Positions 1-5,214 of a DNA stretch of 5,214 nucleotides are shown here, piece after piece. Both the position numbers and the translations under genes were made by a program. The notes under the pieces were generated by a model, which saw only the letters and a list, made by a program, of their open reading frames with translations, did no database searches and was not told the origin of the DNA. The DNA is from Rubrivivax sp. GTDB lineage: Bacteria > Pseudomonadota > Gammaproteobacteria > Burkholderiales > Burkholderiaceae_C. How positions within the stretch are numbered: the stretch's first letter is position 1; each line of letters opens with the position of its first letter. The stretch is from NCBI GenBank assembly GCA_030693565.1, contig JAUYAJ010000014.1:1-5214 (forward strand), written 5' to 3'.

Positions 1-569
1 ACTTTTTCGGTCGAATTCATGCCGGCGGCCGGCTCGTCGAGTGCGCTCAGCTTGGGGTCGGTGGCCAGCGCACGGGCGATCTCGAGCCGCCGCTGGTCGC
101 CGTAGCTCAGCGTGCGCGCCCGGTAGTCGCCGTACTTGCCGATGCCCACGTAGTCCAGCAACTCCTGGGCGCGCTCGGCGATCGCCGCCTCTTCGGCCTT
201 GAAGCTGCGCGTGCGCAGCACCGCGCCGATCAGGCCCGAATGGGTGCGCACATGGCGGCCGACCATGACGTTCTCCAGCGCCGTCATTTCGGCGAACAGG
301 CGGATGTTCTGGAAGGTGCGCGCAATGCCGGCCTTGGCGACCTCGTGCACGGCGGTGGGCTGGTAGACCTGGCCGCCGAGCTCAAAAGTGCCCGAGTCGG
401 GCGTGTACAGGCCGGTCAAGACGGTGAAGAAGGTCGTCTTGCCGGCGCCGTTGGGGCCGATCAAGCCGTAGACTTGGCCGGCGCGGATGGTGACGCCGAC
501 GTCGGACAGCGCTTGCAGGCCGCCGAAGCGCTTGCTGACGTCCTGAACCTTGAGAACGATGTCTGCCAT
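1..569 (-). CDS. livG: Branched-chain amino acid ABC transporter ATP-binding protein LivG (3' end beyond left edge)
   Basis: Cytoplasmic ATPase that, with LivF, drives uptake through LivHM. The first 189 residues are present of an expected 250-260. Walker A GPNGAGKTT is at 38-46, the Q-loop ARTFQNIRLF at 83-92 (Q87), and the ABC signature LSYGDQRRLEIARALA at 154-169. Walker B is KLSALDEP at 173-180, with D178 and catalytic E179, followed by AAGMNSTEK. The run RTFQNIRLFAEMTALENVMVG and the AAGMN segment after Walker B distinguish LivG from LivF. Residues about 93-150 form the helical subdomain. S175 lies where the Walker B strand is normally hydrophobic (Ile or Leu expected), an oddity treated in the findings. 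The start is supported by the GAGG that overlaps the livM stop. The switch histidine and C-terminal part lie outside the window. livF would be expected next. Confidence 0.95.
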   Translation of the reverse strand, partial: MADIVLKVQDVSKRFGGLQALSDVGVTIRAGQVYGLIGPNGAGKTTFFTVLTGLYTPDSGTFELGGQVYQPTAVHEVAKAGIARTFQNIRLFAEMTALENVMVGRHVRTHSGLIGAVLRTRSFKAEEAAIAERAQELLDYVGIGKYGDYRARTLSYGDQRRLEIARALATDPKLSALDEPAAGMNSTEK

Positions 570-581
570 GTCGCTGCCTCA
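570..581 (-). promoter_or_regulatory. livG ribosome binding site overlapping the livM stop
   Basis: The minus strand reads TGAGGCAGCGAC directly before the livG ATG. The GAGG core shares its first bases with the livM TGA and sits 7 nt before the start codon. This spacing is good for initiation, decides the livG start, and suggests that ribosomes ending livM reinitiate on livG. Confidence 0.6.
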
Positions 582-1670
582 GTTGGCCGCGCCGACCGGC
601 GTGCTCGGTGCCGACTTGCCATGCTCGCGCGACGGCCACAGCCCGCGCGGGCGCGCCAGCATGATGCCGATCATCGCCAGCGCAATCAGCAGCTGGCGCA
701 GGATGGACGCGTCGAGCCGGCCGCCGGTCAGCTGCTGCAACGGACCGGCCACGTAACGCAGCACCTCGGGCAACGCCGCCAACAGCACGGCGCCGAGGAT
801 GACCCCGGGCAGATGCCCGATGCCGCCGAGCACGATCATGGCCACGATCATGATGCTTTCCATGAGGCTGAACGACTCGGGAGAGACGAAACCCTGGAAG
901 GCGGCGAACATCGCGCCGGAGACGCCGCCGAAGGTGGCACCCATGCCGAAGGCCAGCAGCTTCATGTTGCGCGTGTTGATGCCCATCGCCTTGGCGGCGA
1001 TCTCGTCTTCGCGGATCGCCATCCAGGCACGCCCGATGCGCGACAGCTCCAATCGGTGGCAGACGACCACGCTGACGACGACGAGGGCGAGGAACATGTA
1101 GTAGTACAGCGTCACCGAAGGGATCGCGAAGCCGAAGACCTCGATGCCTTTGCCGACGTTGAAGCCCAGGATGTGCATCGAGTCGATGCGGTCCAGGCCG
1201 CGCGGACCGTTCGTGATGTTGACCGGGTGCTCGAGGTTGTTCAGGAAGACGCGGATGATCTCGCCGAAACCCAGCGTGACGATCGCCAGGTAGTCGCCGC
1301 GCAGCTTGAGCACCGGCGTGCCCAGCATGACGCCGAACAGCGCCGCCACCAGCGCCGCCATCGGCACAACGACCAGGAAGGGCGCGTGCAGCCCGCCGGG
1401 GAACAAGTCGGCGATCCACTGGAAGTTCTCGGTCAGGTGCGGCGACGCCAGCAGCGCGTACATGTAGGCCCCGACCGCATAGAAGGCGACGAAACCCAGG
1501 TCGAGCAAACCGGCATAACCGACGACGATGTTGAGCCCCAGCGCCAGCAGCACGTAGAGCAGCGCGATCGCCAGGATGCGCACCCAGCCATGGCCGAACT
1601 GCTGCGCGAACAGCGGCAGCGCCAGCAGCAGGAAGGCGCAGACGACGAAGACGAGGATCTTGTTCTTCAT
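579..1670 (-). CDS. livM: Branched-chain amino acid ABC transporter permease LivM
   Basis: Second inner-membrane permease of the same importer, pairing with LivH to form the channel. It has 363 residues. Hydrophobic segments lie near 4-22, 30-50, 55-75, 98-116, 186-205, 236-260, 270-300 and 325-339. Family motifs are ALGLNIVVGYAGLLDLGFVA (43-62), GDYLAIVTLGFGEIIRVFLNN (125-145, given here as GDYLAIVTLGFGEIIR then VFLNN), NGPRGLD (154-160), the cytoplasmic coupling loop SRIGRAWMAIREDEIAAKAM (210-229) continuing to GINTRN, and LGGIGHLPGVILGA (281-294). The C-terminus LARPRGLWPSREHGKS ends in a short polar tail. The ATG lies 3 nt after the livH stop with no clear Shine-Dalgarno of its own, so translation is probably coupled to livH. 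livG starts 9 nt after its stop. Membrane spans were judged by eye. Substrate class is inferred from the family. Confidence 0.95.
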   Translation of the reverse strand: MKNKILVFVVCAFLLLALPLFAQQFGHGWVRILAIALLYVLLALGLNIVVGYAGLLDLGFVAFYAVGAYMYALLASPHLTENFQWIADLFPGGLHAPFLVVVPMAALVAALFGVMLGTPVLKLRGDYLAIVTLGFGEIIRVFLNNLEHPVNITNGPRGLDRIDSMHILGFNVGKGIEVFGFAIPSVTLYYYMFLALVVVSVVVCHRLELSRIGRAWMAIREDEIAAKAMGINTRNMKLLAFGMGATFGGVSGAMFAAFQGFVSPESFSLMESIMIVAMIVLGGIGHLPGVILGAVLLAALPEVLRYVAGPLQQLTGGRLDASILRQLLIALAMIGIMLARPRGLWPSREHGKSAPSTPVGAAN

Positions 1671-1673
1671 GGC

Positions 1674-2597
1674 CTAAGCTCGGTCAGCGACGCGTTCGCC
1701 GAGCAGGCCTTGCGGCCGCAGCGTCAGCACCAGGATGAGCGCGATGAAGGCGAAGATGTCGGCGTAGTGGCTGCCCAGCACGCCGCCCGTCAACGCGCCC
1801 AGGTAACCCGCACCCAGCGCCTCCACCAGCCCGAGCAGGATGCCGCCGACGACCGCGCCCGCCAGGTTGCCGATGCCACCGAGCACGGCGGCGGTGAAGG
1901 CTTTCAAGCCGGGCAGGAAGCCCATCGAGTGCTGCACGGTGCCGTAGTTGGCGGCCCACATCACGCCGGCCACTGCGGCCAGCGCGGCGCCGATGATGAA
2001 GGTGGCCGAGATCACCATGTCAGGGCGCACGCCCATCAGCGCTGCGACACGCGGGTTCTCGGCGGTGGCGCGCATCGCGCGACCCAGCTTGGTGCGGTTC
2101 ACCAGATACATCAGCGCCGCCAGCAGCACGGCGGTCAAGCCCAGGATCAGACACTGGGTGACGCTGATCACCGGGCCGCCGAGGTTGATCGGCTCGGTCG
2201 GCAGGAGCAGCGGATAAGGCTTGGGGTTGGGCTTCCAGATGATCATCGCCAGCGTCTGCAGCAGCAGGCTCATGCCCATGGCGGTGATCAGCGGTGCCAG
2301 CCGCGGCGCGTTGCGCAGCGGCCGGTAAGCGGCTTTCTCGATGATGAAGTTCAGCGCCGCGCAGATGACGATGGCGCACAGCAGCGAGATCAGCAGGATC
2401 AGCCAGCCCGGCAGGCCGGACTCGGCCAGCGCCGAGACCACCATCCAGCTCGACAGCGCGCCCACCATCAACACCTCGCCATGGGCGAAGTTGATGAGGT
2501 TGATGATGCCGTAGACCATGGTGTAGCCCAGCGCCACCAGTGCGTACATGCTGCCCAGCACCAGACCATTGATGATCTGTTGGAAGAAGGTCTCCAT
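1674..2597 (-). CDS. livH: Branched-chain amino acid ABC transporter permease LivH
   Basis: First of the two inner-membrane permeases of a HAAT-family importer (Leu/Ile/Val type, LivHMGF plus a periplasmic binding protein). It has 307 residues, the family length. The N-terminus FFQQIINGLVLGSMYALVAL followed by GYTMVYGIINLINFAHGE (25-41) is the classic LivH opening. About eight hydrophobic segments are visible, near 7-30, 40-58, 63-86, 100-121, 147-166, 195-216, 230-262 and 279-293. The cytoplasmic loop RAMRATAENPRVAALMGV (173-190) is the coupling loop that contacts the ATPases, and LRPQGLLGERV near the C-terminus is typical. The start is fixed by a strong Shine-Dalgarno. livM begins 3 nt after the stop. 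It is the promoter-proximal gene of the operon. Family members also carry other amino acids or amides, and without the binding protein the substrate is inferred. The product is too short for UrtB-type urea permeases with their extra N-terminal domain. Confidence 0.94.
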   Translation of the reverse strand: METFFQQIINGLVLGSMYALVALGYTMVYGIINLINFAHGEVLMVGALSSWMVVSALAESGLPGWLILLISLLCAIVICAALNFIIEKAAYRPLRNAPRLAPLITAMGMSLLLQTLAMIIWKPNPKPYPLLLPTEPINLGGPVISVTQCLILGLTAVLLAALMYLVNRTKLGRAMRATAENPRVAALMGVRPDMVISATFIIGAALAAVAGVMWAANYGTVQHSMGFLPGLKAFTAAVLGGIGNLAGAVVGGILLGLVEALGAGYLGALTGGVLGSHYADIFAFIALILVLTLRPQGLLGERVADRA

Positions 2598-2606
2598 CGA
2601 GCGATG

Positions 2607-2613
2607 TCTCCTG
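2607..2613 (-). promoter_or_regulatory. Shine-Dalgarno sequence of livH
   Basis: CAGGAGA on the minus strand, with the AGGAG core 10 nt upstream of the livH ATG. It is the strongest ribosome binding site in the window and supports the ATG at 2595-2597 as the livH start. It also fits livH being the first gene of its transcript, whereas the genes behind it rely on tight coupling. Confidence 0.7.
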
Positions 2614-2702
2614 TTTGTCGCTGGGGCCGCAGGCGAGCACGGTCAAGCGTGTGGCTTGCCGCGCGCACCGGCCAGCTGCGCCGCCGTCGTTCGGGCTGAG
2701 GC

Positions 2703-2708
2703 ATTGTA
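2703..2708 (-). promoter_or_regulatory. Candidate sigma-70 -10 element for the liv operon
   Basis: TACAAT on the minus strand matches the TATAAT consensus at five of six positions and stands out in very GC-rich surroundings. It lies in the only sizeable gap of the window, about 105 bp before the livH start, oriented toward livH. At spacings of 16-18 bp no hexamer resembles TTGACA (CAAATG at 17 bp), and there is no extended TG. An activator or a weak basal promoter is possible. If used, transcription would start near 2696 and give a leader of about 100 nt. No operator was recognised. Confidence 0.45.
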
Positions 2709-2759
2709 GGTGCGGCCTCGCAGCGCATTTGGGCGGAGTTGCCCGCAGCCCGGCCGCAG

Positions 2760-2783
2760 GATTCACCAGCGCAGCGCTGAATC
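2760..2783 (-). terminator. Inverted repeat at the rarA stop; weak terminator candidate
   Basis: The minus strand reads GATTCA, a 12-nt GC-rich interior, then TGAATC, giving a perfect 6-bp outer stem. The interior contains AGCGC/GCGCT, which can pair in an alternative fold. The first arm overlaps the last two bases of the rarA TGA stop. No run of T follows; the next bases are GC-rich (CTGCGGCCGGGCTGCGGG). It is therefore not a standard intrinsic terminator. It could be a 3'-end stabilising hairpin or chance. Its position between two transcription units is the main argument for it. Confidence 0.3.
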
Positions 2784-4110
2784 AGCGTGGCTTCTTCGCC
2801 TGCGCGTTCAAGGCCCGCAGCTCGGCCAGACGCTCGCCGATGCGCAGCTCCAGCCCGCGCGCCACCGGCTCGTAGAAGCGGGTGCCAGCCATGCCGTCGG
2901 GCAGGTAGTCGGCGCCAGCGGCGAAGCCGCCTTCCTCGTCGTGGGCGTAGCGGTAGCCAGCGCCCATGCCCAGGTCTTTCATCAAGCGCGTCGGCGCGTT
3001 GCGCAAGTGGGCCGGCACCGGCCGCGTGCCGTCGCGCTCGACAAATTCGCGCACCGCGTTCCAGGCCTGGTAGACGGCGTTGGACTTGGGCGCCAGCGCC
3101 AGGTAGGTGGCGGCCTGCGCCAATGCCAGTTCGCCCTCGGGCGAGCCCAGCCGTTCGTAGACCTCGGCGGCGTCCAGCGCCAGCCGCAGCGCGCGCGGGT
3201 CGGCCAGGCCGATGTCTTCGTTGGCCATGCGCACCAGGCGGCGCGCCACGTAGCGCGGATCGACACCGCCGTCGAGCATGCGCGCCAGCCAGTACAGCGT
3301 GGCGTCGGGGTCGGAGCCGCGCACCGACTTGTGCAGCGCCGAGATGGCGTCGAAGAACTGGTCGCCGCCTTTGTCGTAGCGGCGCAGCAATTCGCCCAGC
3401 GCGCGCTCGAGCGCGGCGTCGTCGAAGGCGGCGGCGCCGGGGTTCAGCTGGACCAGGTTCTCGTAGGCGTTGAGCAGGCGCCGCGCATCGCCGTCGGCAA
3501 AGGCCAGCAGGCGATCGCGCGCGGCATCGGTCAGGTCCGGCGCCTGCAGCAGCGCCTGCGCCCGCGCCAGCAGCAGTTCGAGCTCGGCCGGGGCCAGCGG
3601 CTTGAGCACATGCACGCTGGCACGCGACAGCAAGGCAGAGTTGAGCTCGAACGACGGGTTCTCGGTGGTGGCGCCGATGAAGGTGAAGAGGCCGGATTCG
3701 ACATGCGGCAGGAAGGCGTCCTGCTGGGCCTTGTTGAAGCGGTGCACCTCGTCGACGAAGACCACGGTGGCGCGGCCGCGCTGGCGCTGCGCCTGGGCGC
3801 CCTGCACGGCTTCGCGGATGTCCTTGACGCCGGCGAGCACGGCCGAGAGGACGACGAAGTCGGCGTCGACGACACCGGCCACCAGCCGCGCCAGCGTGGT
3901 CTTGCCGACGCCGGGCGGGCCCCACAGGATCATCGAGTGGATGCGCCCGCTCTCGAACGCCAAGCGCAGCGGCCGCCCCGGGCCCAGCAACTGCGGCTGA
4001 CCGATGACTTCGTCGAGCGTGGCCGGGCGCAGCCGCTCGGCCAGCGGCGCTGCCGGTGCCGCGGCGCCGGCGGGCGGCGCCGCGTCGAACAGCTGGTCCT
4101 GCGAATTCAT
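2782..4110 (-). CDS. rarA: Replication-associated recombination protein A (RarA/MgsA), AAA+ ATPase
   Basis: AAA+ ATPase related to clamp-loader subunits and RuvB (bacterial Mgs1/WRNIP1 family), acting at stalled replication forks. It has 442 residues from the chosen ATG, close to the usual 440-450. Walker A GPPGVGKTT is at 64-72, Walker B VVFVDEVHRFNK at 116-127, sensor 1 GATTENPSFELNSALLSRA at 146-164 (with a candidate arginine finger R163), and sensor 2 GDARRLLN at 207-214. The C-terminal tetramerisation region typical of RarA covers about 250-440, with FFDAISALHKSVRGSDPDA (252-270), NEDIGLADPRA, APKSNAVY and HLRNAPTRLMKDLG. The first 25 residues are an Ala/Pro-rich tail that carries QDQLF at 4-8, a clamp-binding-like pentamer. 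There is no good Shine-Dalgarno before this ATG. An in-frame GTG at 4135-4137 overlaps the lolA stop and would add nine residues. Expression probably depends on the ftsK-lolA transcript. No serS follows, unlike E. coli. Confidence 0.96.
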   Translation of the reverse strand: MNSQDQLFDAAPPAGAAAPAAPLAERLRPATLDEVIGQPQLLGPGRPLRLAFESGRIHSMILWGPPGVGKTTLARLVAGVVDADFVVLSAVLAGVKDIREAVQGAQAQRQRGRATVVFVDEVHRFNKAQQDAFLPHVESGLFTFIGATTENPSFELNSALLSRASVHVLKPLAPAELELLLARAQALLQAPDLTDAARDRLLAFADGDARRLLNAYENLVQLNPGAAAFDDAALERALGELLRRYDKGGDQFFDAISALHKSVRGSDPDATLYWLARMLDGGVDPRYVARRLVRMANEDIGLADPRALRLALDAAEVYERLGSPEGELALAQAATYLALAPKSNAVYQAWNAVREFVERDGTRPVPAHLRNAPTRLMKDLGMGAGYRYAHDEEGGFAAGADYLPDGMAGTRFYEPVARGLELRIGERLAELRALNAQAKKPR

Positions 4111-4133
4111 GGCGCGATGCTTGCCGCCGCCGC

Positions 4134-4745
4134 TCACTGCTCGATCAAGTCGGCGCCTGGTGGCGGCACGAAGCGGAACAGCGACGGCGCCAGCGCCGGG
4201 TTGGCCTGGAACTGGCTGAAGCGCAGCTGCGAGCGCTGGCCGAAGCTGTCGGTGATCTCGACCTCGGCCAGCACCTTGGCGCGAAAGCCGACCCGCATCG
4301 ACTGGAACTGTCCGTCCTTGACCTTGGGCGTGGCCAGCACCCAATCCAGGCCGTCGCGCGACGGCTGGGCGGCCAGCGAGAAGTCGCGCTCCAGCCCGGC
4401 GCCGGCCAGCAGCGCTGCCGGTGTGGCGCCAATCGCCTGGCCGAGCTTGCGTGAGCTGGCCTGGTTGAGGTCGGCGTCGTAGATCCAGACCTTCTGGCCA
4501 TCAGCCACGATCAGCTGCTCGAAGGGCCGCGTGTAGGCAAAGCGGAAGCGGTCCGGGCGCATGAACTCGAAGCGCCCGCCCGAGGTCTTGCGGCGCGCAC
4601 CGTCGGGCGAGATCACGGTTTGCGTGAACTCGGCCTGGCCGCTCTTCACGTCGCGCACAAATTCGCGCAAGGTGTCGACGGCATCGGCAGCAGCGGCACC
4701 GGCCACCAGCAGCCCGGCAAGGATGAACAACAGTTGGCGCTTCAT
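4134..4745 (-). CDS. lolA: Outer-membrane lipoprotein carrier protein LolA
   Basis: Periplasmic chaperone that takes lipoproteins released by the LolCDE ABC transporter and carries them to LolB at the outer membrane. The product has 203 residues, normal for the family. A Sec signal peptide is clear: K2-R3, a hydrophobic core LLFILAGLLVAG, and a likely cleavage site after AGAAAA (about residue 20), giving a mature protein that starts DAVDTLREF. LolA hallmarks follow: QAEFTQ (37-42), GRFEFMRPDRFRFAY (57-71), P74-F-E-Q-L-I-V-A-D-G and KVWIYDADLNQ (85-95), which form the hydrophobic half-barrel; the C-terminal half contains FRFVPPPGADLIEQ. The ATG overlaps the ftsK stop (ATGA). A partial purine-rich ribosome binding site (GGCGGGA) precedes it inside ftsK. 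rarA follows directly. The order ftsK-lolA-rarA is also known from E. coli, which supports the call. No lolB is in the window. Confidence 0.96.
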   Translation of the reverse strand: MKRQLLFILAGLLVAGAAAADAVDTLREFVRDVKSGQAEFTQTVISPDGARRKTSGGRFEFMRPDRFRFAYTRPFEQLIVADGQKVWIYDADLNQASSRKLGQAIGATPAALLAGAGLERDFSLAAQPSRDGLDWVLATPKVKDGQFQSMRVGFRAKVLAEVEITDSFGQRSQLRFSQFQANPALAPSLFRFVPPPGADLIEQ

Positions 4746-5214
4746 TCGTCCCGCCTGGGCACCAGCAGGTCGCGGTTGCCGTTGCTGCCCATCGCCGACA
4801 CCAGGCCGCTCTTTTCCATCTGCTCGAGCAGCCGGGCGGCGCGGTTGTAGCCGATGCGCAGGTGGCGCTGCACCAGCGAGATCGAGGCCCGCTTGTGCTG
4901 CAGCACGATGGCCACCGCCTGGTCGTACATGGCGTCGCTCTCACCGCCACCGGTGGGCCCGTCGGCCGGCGCCTCGCCGTCGGCTTCGAGCACGCCGCCT
5001 TCGAGCAAGCCCTCGATGTAGTTGGGATCGCCCTGGCTGCGCAGGTAGCTGACGACGCGGTGCACCTCGTCGTCGCTGACGAAGGCGCCGTGCACACGCA
5101 CCGGCACCCCGCTGCCAGGCGGCAGGTAGAGCATGTCGCCCTGGCCGAGCAAGGCCTCGGCGCCCATCTGGTCGAGGATGGTGCGGCTGTCGATCTTGCT
5201 GCTGACCTGGAACG
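4742..5214 (-). CDS. ftsK: DNA translocase FtsK, C-terminal part (5' end beyond right edge)
   Basis: Septal DNA translocase that pumps chromosome ends toward the dif site and activates XerCD recombination during division. Only the last 156 residues are present; the frame is open to the window edge, so the real start lies outside. Residues 1-75 (from FQVSSKIDSRTILDQ, through GAEALLGQGDMLYLPPG) are the end of the RecA-like motor domain. Residues about 76-93 are a Gly/Ala/Asp-rich linker. Residues about 94-156 are the gamma winged helix that reads KOPS sequences, with the family signature RIGYNRAARLLEQME and then GSNGNRDLLVP. The residues that match the known E. coli KOPS contacts (N, R, E spaced +4 and +3) are N123, R127 and E130 of this fragment. 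The stop codon TGA overlaps the lolA ATG by 4 nt, so ftsK is probably co-transcribed and translationally coupled with lolA. Identity is very secure; the membrane-anchoring N-terminal domain cannot be seen. Confidence 0.97.
   Translation of the reverse strand, partial: FQVSSKIDSRTILDQMGAEALLGQGDMLYLPPGSGVPVRVHGAFVSDDEVHRVVSYLRSQGDPNYIEGLLEGGVLEADGEAPADGPTGGGESDAMYDQAVAIVLQHKRASISLVQRHLRIGYNRAARLLEQMEKSGLVSAMGSNGNRDLLVPRRDE

Noticed and set aside
240..2699. Very long plus-strand open frame (819 codons) antisense to livG, livM and livH
   Set aside because: It crosses three well-identified genes and is rich in His, Gln, Asp, Arg and Ala, the typical product of reading the complement of GC-rich codons where stops are rare. 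It has no domain, no plausible ribosome binding site and no membrane or signal pattern.
2743..2760. Short direct repeat CCGCAG in the rarA-livH gap
   Set aside because: Two 6-bp copies in a GC-rich stretch are expected by chance, and they are direct rather than inverted, so they form no hairpin.
2468..3925. Minus-strand open frame (485 codons) running from within rarA through the gap into livH
   Set aside because: It is out of frame with both rarA and livH, is Arg/Ala/Gly-rich, and the true frames there carry clear RarA and LivH motifs.
4111..4344. Upstream extension of the rarA frame to an ATG at 4342-4344
   Set aside because: It would run 78 codons back through lolA in another frame, making a 520-residue protein longer than the family; the extra residues are low-complexity and unlike RarA.
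2710..4482. Long plus-strand open frame (590 codons) antisense to rarA and lolA
   Set aside because: Same GC-driven artefact: it spans two unrelated genes and an intergenic boundary, and has low-complexity composition without recognisable motifs.
1..5214. Mobile elements, CRISPR arrays, tRNA or rRNA genes, toxin-antitoxin or defence genes
   Set aside because: Both strands were read for these; the window is almost fully covered by six housekeeping or transport genes and the one gap is too short and shows none of these.

Overview
The window comes from a high-GC proteobacterial chromosome (by eye about two thirds G+C, codon third positions nearly all G or C). Protein sequences and gene order fit a betaproteobacterium, most plausibly Burkholderiales; this placement is inference from style, not a database match. 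All six genes lie on the minus strand, so the transcriptional order runs from the right edge to the left edge.

Right half (about 2760-5214): the conserved cell-division / envelope / genome-maintenance cluster ftsK (3' end only), lolA, rarA. The genes are tightly packed: ftsK and lolA overlap by 4 nt (ATGA), and rarA starts either 23 nt after lolA or, with an in-frame GTG, in another 4-nt overlap (GTGA). FtsK pumps DNA at the septum, LolA carries lipoproteins across the periplasm, and RarA is a replication-fork AAA+ ATPase. They appear to share a transcript rather than a pathway.

Middle (2598-2781): a 184-bp gap, the only real intergenic space. It holds a short inverted repeat touching the rarA stop codon, a good -10 hexamer (TACAAT) without a convincing -35, a leader of about 100 nt, and a strong Shine-Dalgarno sequence for the next gene.

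Left half (1-2597): a branched-chain amino acid type ABC importer operon, livH - livM - livG. These are two membrane permeases and the first ATPase; livG runs off the left edge. Spacings of 3 and 9 nt point to one transcript with translational coupling. The second ATPase (LivF) and the periplasmic binding protein are not in the window, so the exact substrate cannot be read from it.

I see no RNA gene, mobile element, CRISPR array or undescribed system. The window is ordinary core genome. The points most worth a second look are a QxxLF clamp-binding-like motif at the extreme N-terminus of RarA, the uncertain rarA start, and a serine inside the Walker B strand of LivG.
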